The position numbers and the translations under genes are program-made. 64,000 bases of DNA from JBBDNV01 sp040877415 (lineage in GTDB: Bacteria > Planctomycetota > Planctomycetia > Pirellulales > PALSA-1355), in assembly GCA_040877415.1 (NCBI GenBank), contig JBBDNV010000144.1:8995-72994 (forward strand). Reading direction: 5' to 3'. Shown here one piece after another: positions 62,057 to 64,000 of the stretch; position 1 is the first letter of the stretch; every line of letters begins with the position of its first letter. The notes under the pieces are model-generated. The model worked only from the letters and a program-made list of their open reading frames with translations, was not told where the DNA came from and made no database searches.

Positions 62057-63874
62057 TCAGCGCAGAGGCGAGCCAGCTTCGATAGGCGACTTCGTGGCGG
62101 TCGCCGACGGCTTCGCGCGGCCCAACAAAAGCACGTGTCCGCGCTGCCCCAGCCGTCGTCGGGTTTCGAGCACGGTCACGTCCGGCGGAAGGCTGCCGCG
62201 CAGGCGATCGTACTGACCGTCATTCGTGATCACAAACGCGCCCTGCGCATGGGCGGCAAAAAACGATCGCACTTCGTCGGGCGTTTCGATCCGCTCGACG
62301 ACACGCTGGGTGTAGAGGACGTAACTCGGCCGGAAGTGATGGAACGATGCGATCGCCGGCGGCGGGCCGGTCCCGGAATTCTCCGCAATCCGCCGGGCAA
62401 ATGCCGGGCTCTCCTGATAGCGGTCCACGTAAACGGCCACGAACCCAAACACGGTGATCCACAGCACGACGCCCAAGCCGGCCAGCGTCAGGGCGGCGTA
62501 TCGGGTCTGGCCGCGGCGGCAGAAAACCCAACCCGCGGCGGCCGCCGCCAGGGGAATGAGGCCAATGGCGCCCAACATCCATTCACCGCCCAGGTACCGT
62601 TGCGCCGCGAAGGGCAGCGCCACCATCAGGCCCACGCCTACCAGTGCCACACAGCCCCAGATCAGCCGGGGCCACACGCGCGGCAACAGCGCCGGCTCGC
62701 CAATCCAGGAAGCTACGAAACATCCCGTCACCAGCGCGAGTGCCGGATAGGCCGGCACGATGTAGCTGGGCAGCTTCGTGCCGGCCAGCGAAAAGAATCC
62801 GACCCACACGGCGATCCACGAACCCAAAAGCACATAGCCAGGCCGCCAGGGATGGCTTTCCTTGAGCAGCTTGCTCATGTGCCAAAGGGCCGGCCCGGCC
62901 AAAACCGACCAGGGAAAGAAACCCACCGCGATCGCCACCAGGTAGTAGTAGATTGGCCCGCCGTGGTTATCCATCGCGCCGACAAAGCGGCCGAAGTTGT
63001 GAACGCCGAAGAAGCCGACGAGCCACTCGCCTTGTGTTTTGACGCCGACCCACGCGTACCACGGACCGGCCACGGCCAGCACCGCGCCAATCGCCGTCAG
63101 CGGCCGCATGCTCCAGATCGCTCGCAGGATGTGCAACGGCGCGAAGACGCGCGCGGTCCGACGCAGGCCACTTCGCACGCTTCCACCCCAGCCCGGCTGC
63201 TCGACGGATGGAACCGGCCCCGCGCGGACGATCAACAGAAACAGCCCGATCGTGGCCGTCGGCAGCACCACGCCGATCGGGCCCTTGGTCAACACGCCAA
63301 AACCCATCGCCGCGTACACCAGCGCGTACGAAAGCCAGCTCGGCTCGAAGCGAGTCTGACCGGCCCAGGGAGCGTTGCGTTCGTTCGCCTCGCCCCGGCG
63401 CGCTTGCGCCTTGGCCGTGCCCAAGACAAAAAGCAGCACCGCCAGGGTGGAAAAGAACACCAGAAACGAGTCGGGCGTGGCCGCGCGGGCGACGACCGTA
63501 AAATTCAGGCTCGTGGCCAGAATCAGCCCGGACCAGAAGGCGACCGGCGGCGAAAACACGAGCCGCCCCAATCGATACGTCAACAGCACGCTGCCGATCC
63601 CAAACACGGCCGACCAGAACCGCGCGGCGAATTCCGTGGGACCGAACAGCTCATAGGCGCCGATCATCAGCCAGTACATCAATGCCGGCTTGTCGGGAAA
63701 CACCTGGCCGTTGAAGTACGGCACCACGGCGTCGCCGCGCTGGTGCATTTCCTTGGCCGCCTGCGAAAAGATCGCCTCGTCGACATCCCACAGGTGGGTC
63801 GCCCCCAGGTTGACAAAGAACATCAAGCCGGCAATCGCCGCTAGCAGCAGTTGCGGTCGCGTTCGGCCCAGCAT
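62057..63874 (-). CDS. Glycosyltransferase family 39 (ArnT/PMT-like) membrane protein
   Basis: This integral membrane protein of 605 residues has about 12 hydrophobic segments. The N-terminal MFFVNLGATHLWDVDEAIFSQAAKEMHQRGDAVVP contains the conserved acidic pair (DVDEA) of GT39/ArnT-type transferases in the first periplasmic loop, followed by NGQVFPDKPALMYWL. Such enzymes transfer a sugar from a polyprenyl-phosphate carrier to lipid A, protein or other envelope acceptors. The C-terminal part is a soluble domain (QRVVERIETPDEVRSFF). ATG 63874 has an excellent AAGGAGG site. Confidence 0.9.
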   Translation of the reverse strand: MLGRTRPQLLLAAIAGLMFFVNLGATHLWDVDEAIFSQAAKEMHQRGDAVVPYFNGQVFPDKPALMYWLMIGAYELFGPTEFAARFWSAVFGIGSVLLTYRLGRLVFSPPVAFWSGLILATSLNFTVVARAATPDSFLVFFSTLAVLLFVLGTAKAQARRGEANERNAPWAGQTRFEPSWLSYALVYAAMGFGVLTKGPIGVVLPTATIGLFLLIVRAGPVPSVEQPGWGGSVRSGLRRTARVFAPLHILRAIWSMRPLTAIGAVLAVAGPWYAWVGVKTQGEWLVGFFGVHNFGRFVGAMDNHGGPIYYYLVAIAVGFFPWSVLAGPALWHMSKLLKESHPWRPGYVLLGSWIAVWVGFFSLAGTKLPSYIVPAYPALALVTGCFVASWIGEPALLPRVWPRLIWGCVALVGVGLMVALPFAAQRYLGGEWMLGAIGLIPLAAAAAGWVFCRRGQTRYAALTLAGLGVVLWITVFGFVAVYVDRYQESPAFARRIAENSGTGPPPAIASFHHFRPSYVLYTQRVVERIETPDEVRSFFAAHAQGAFVITNDGQYDRLRGSLPPDVTVLETRRRLGQRGHVLLLGRAKPSATATKSPIEAGSPLR

Positions 63875-63908
63875 GGATCCTCCTTGATTGCTGTTACTGG
63901 GGGGCCGA

Positions 63909-63937
63909 AGTGTACGAGAGCCGCTGGCGCGCCACAA
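63909..63937 (-). promoter_or_regulatory. Promoter candidate for the glycosyltransferase gene
   Basis: On the minus strand, TTGTGG (63937-63932) is followed by a 17-base spacer and TACACT (63914-63909), about 35 bases before the start codon. Confidence 0.45.
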
Positions 63938-64000
63938 TGGCAGTTGGGTGCAGCCTGCGGTTTGTTTTTTAGGCGGCGGTGTGATAGCAGCGAGTGGGGC

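Noticed and set aside
1..64000. tRNA, rRNA, CRISPR arrays, insertion sequences, phage genes
   Set aside because: No cloverleaf, rRNA core sequence, regularly spaced direct repeats or transposase/integrase motifs were recognised by eye. A tRNAscan or CRISPR search could still find a missed item.

Overview
The window is GC-rich and tightly packed, and it reads as chromosomal DNA of a planctomycete, most likely from the Pirellulales. The evidence is protein content typical of that phylum: a DUF1559 prepilin-like protein, three DUF1501 proteins, two DUF1549/DUF1553 proteins, cytochrome-c/WD40 proteins, a DUF1598 protein, a CPXCG zinc-ribbon protein and a surface protein with an N-terminal LEPLEDRAML motif. 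No rRNA, tRNA, CRISPR array, transposase or phage gene was seen.

Layout. 1-7984 (minus) holds the start of a CCA-adding enzyme and an addB-addA recombination nuclease pair. 8181-10123 (plus) holds a DUF1559 gene with a clear promoter and terminator, then a small rhodanese. 10254-13186 (minus) is a translationally coupled pair of GTPases. 13458-14636 (plus) is a sugar-acid dehydratase. 14742-25017 (minus) is a large cassette: two DUF1501 proteins, a PPC/LamG protein, a DUF1549/1553 protein and a cytochrome/WD40 protein. 25283-32699 is mixed: a PGPGW-type membrane protein, a semialdehyde dehydrogenase, a secreted Ala/Lys/Arg-rich protein, a NarL-type histidine kinase, an iron alcohol dehydrogenase, a repeat-containing orphan, a TIM-barrel protein, and an orphan overlapping a CPXCG protein. 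32839-39950 (minus) is a tripartite efflux operon (TolC, HlyD with EF-hands, MacB-like permease, ATPase). 40370-48224 holds DUF1598, lipoprotein-sorting-like, tandem ACT, beta-helix, TauE/SafE and metallopeptidase genes.

48471-49940 (plus) starts with a promoter and a short structured leader ending in an intrinsic terminator. It continues into three small envelope genes (DUF883, DUF1469, DUF3618-like). 50022-54130 (minus) is a molybdenum hydroxylase operon (FAD, 2Fe-2S and Mo subunits plus a MoaD-like protein). 54383-61811 (minus) is a second DUF1501/DUF1549 cassette. Here the cytochrome, WD40 and PPC parts, split over two genes in the first cassette, sit in one protein. 62057-63874 (minus) is a GT39 glycosyltransferase.

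Intergenic DNA carries several palindromic repeat families, including a REPIN-like doublet with perfect 25-bp inverted ends (54234-54369) and a two-palindrome element present three times between 48.8 and 52.7 kb. The most interesting candidate is the RNA at about 48507-48584, where a possible pseudoknot competes with the terminator hairpin for the same bases.
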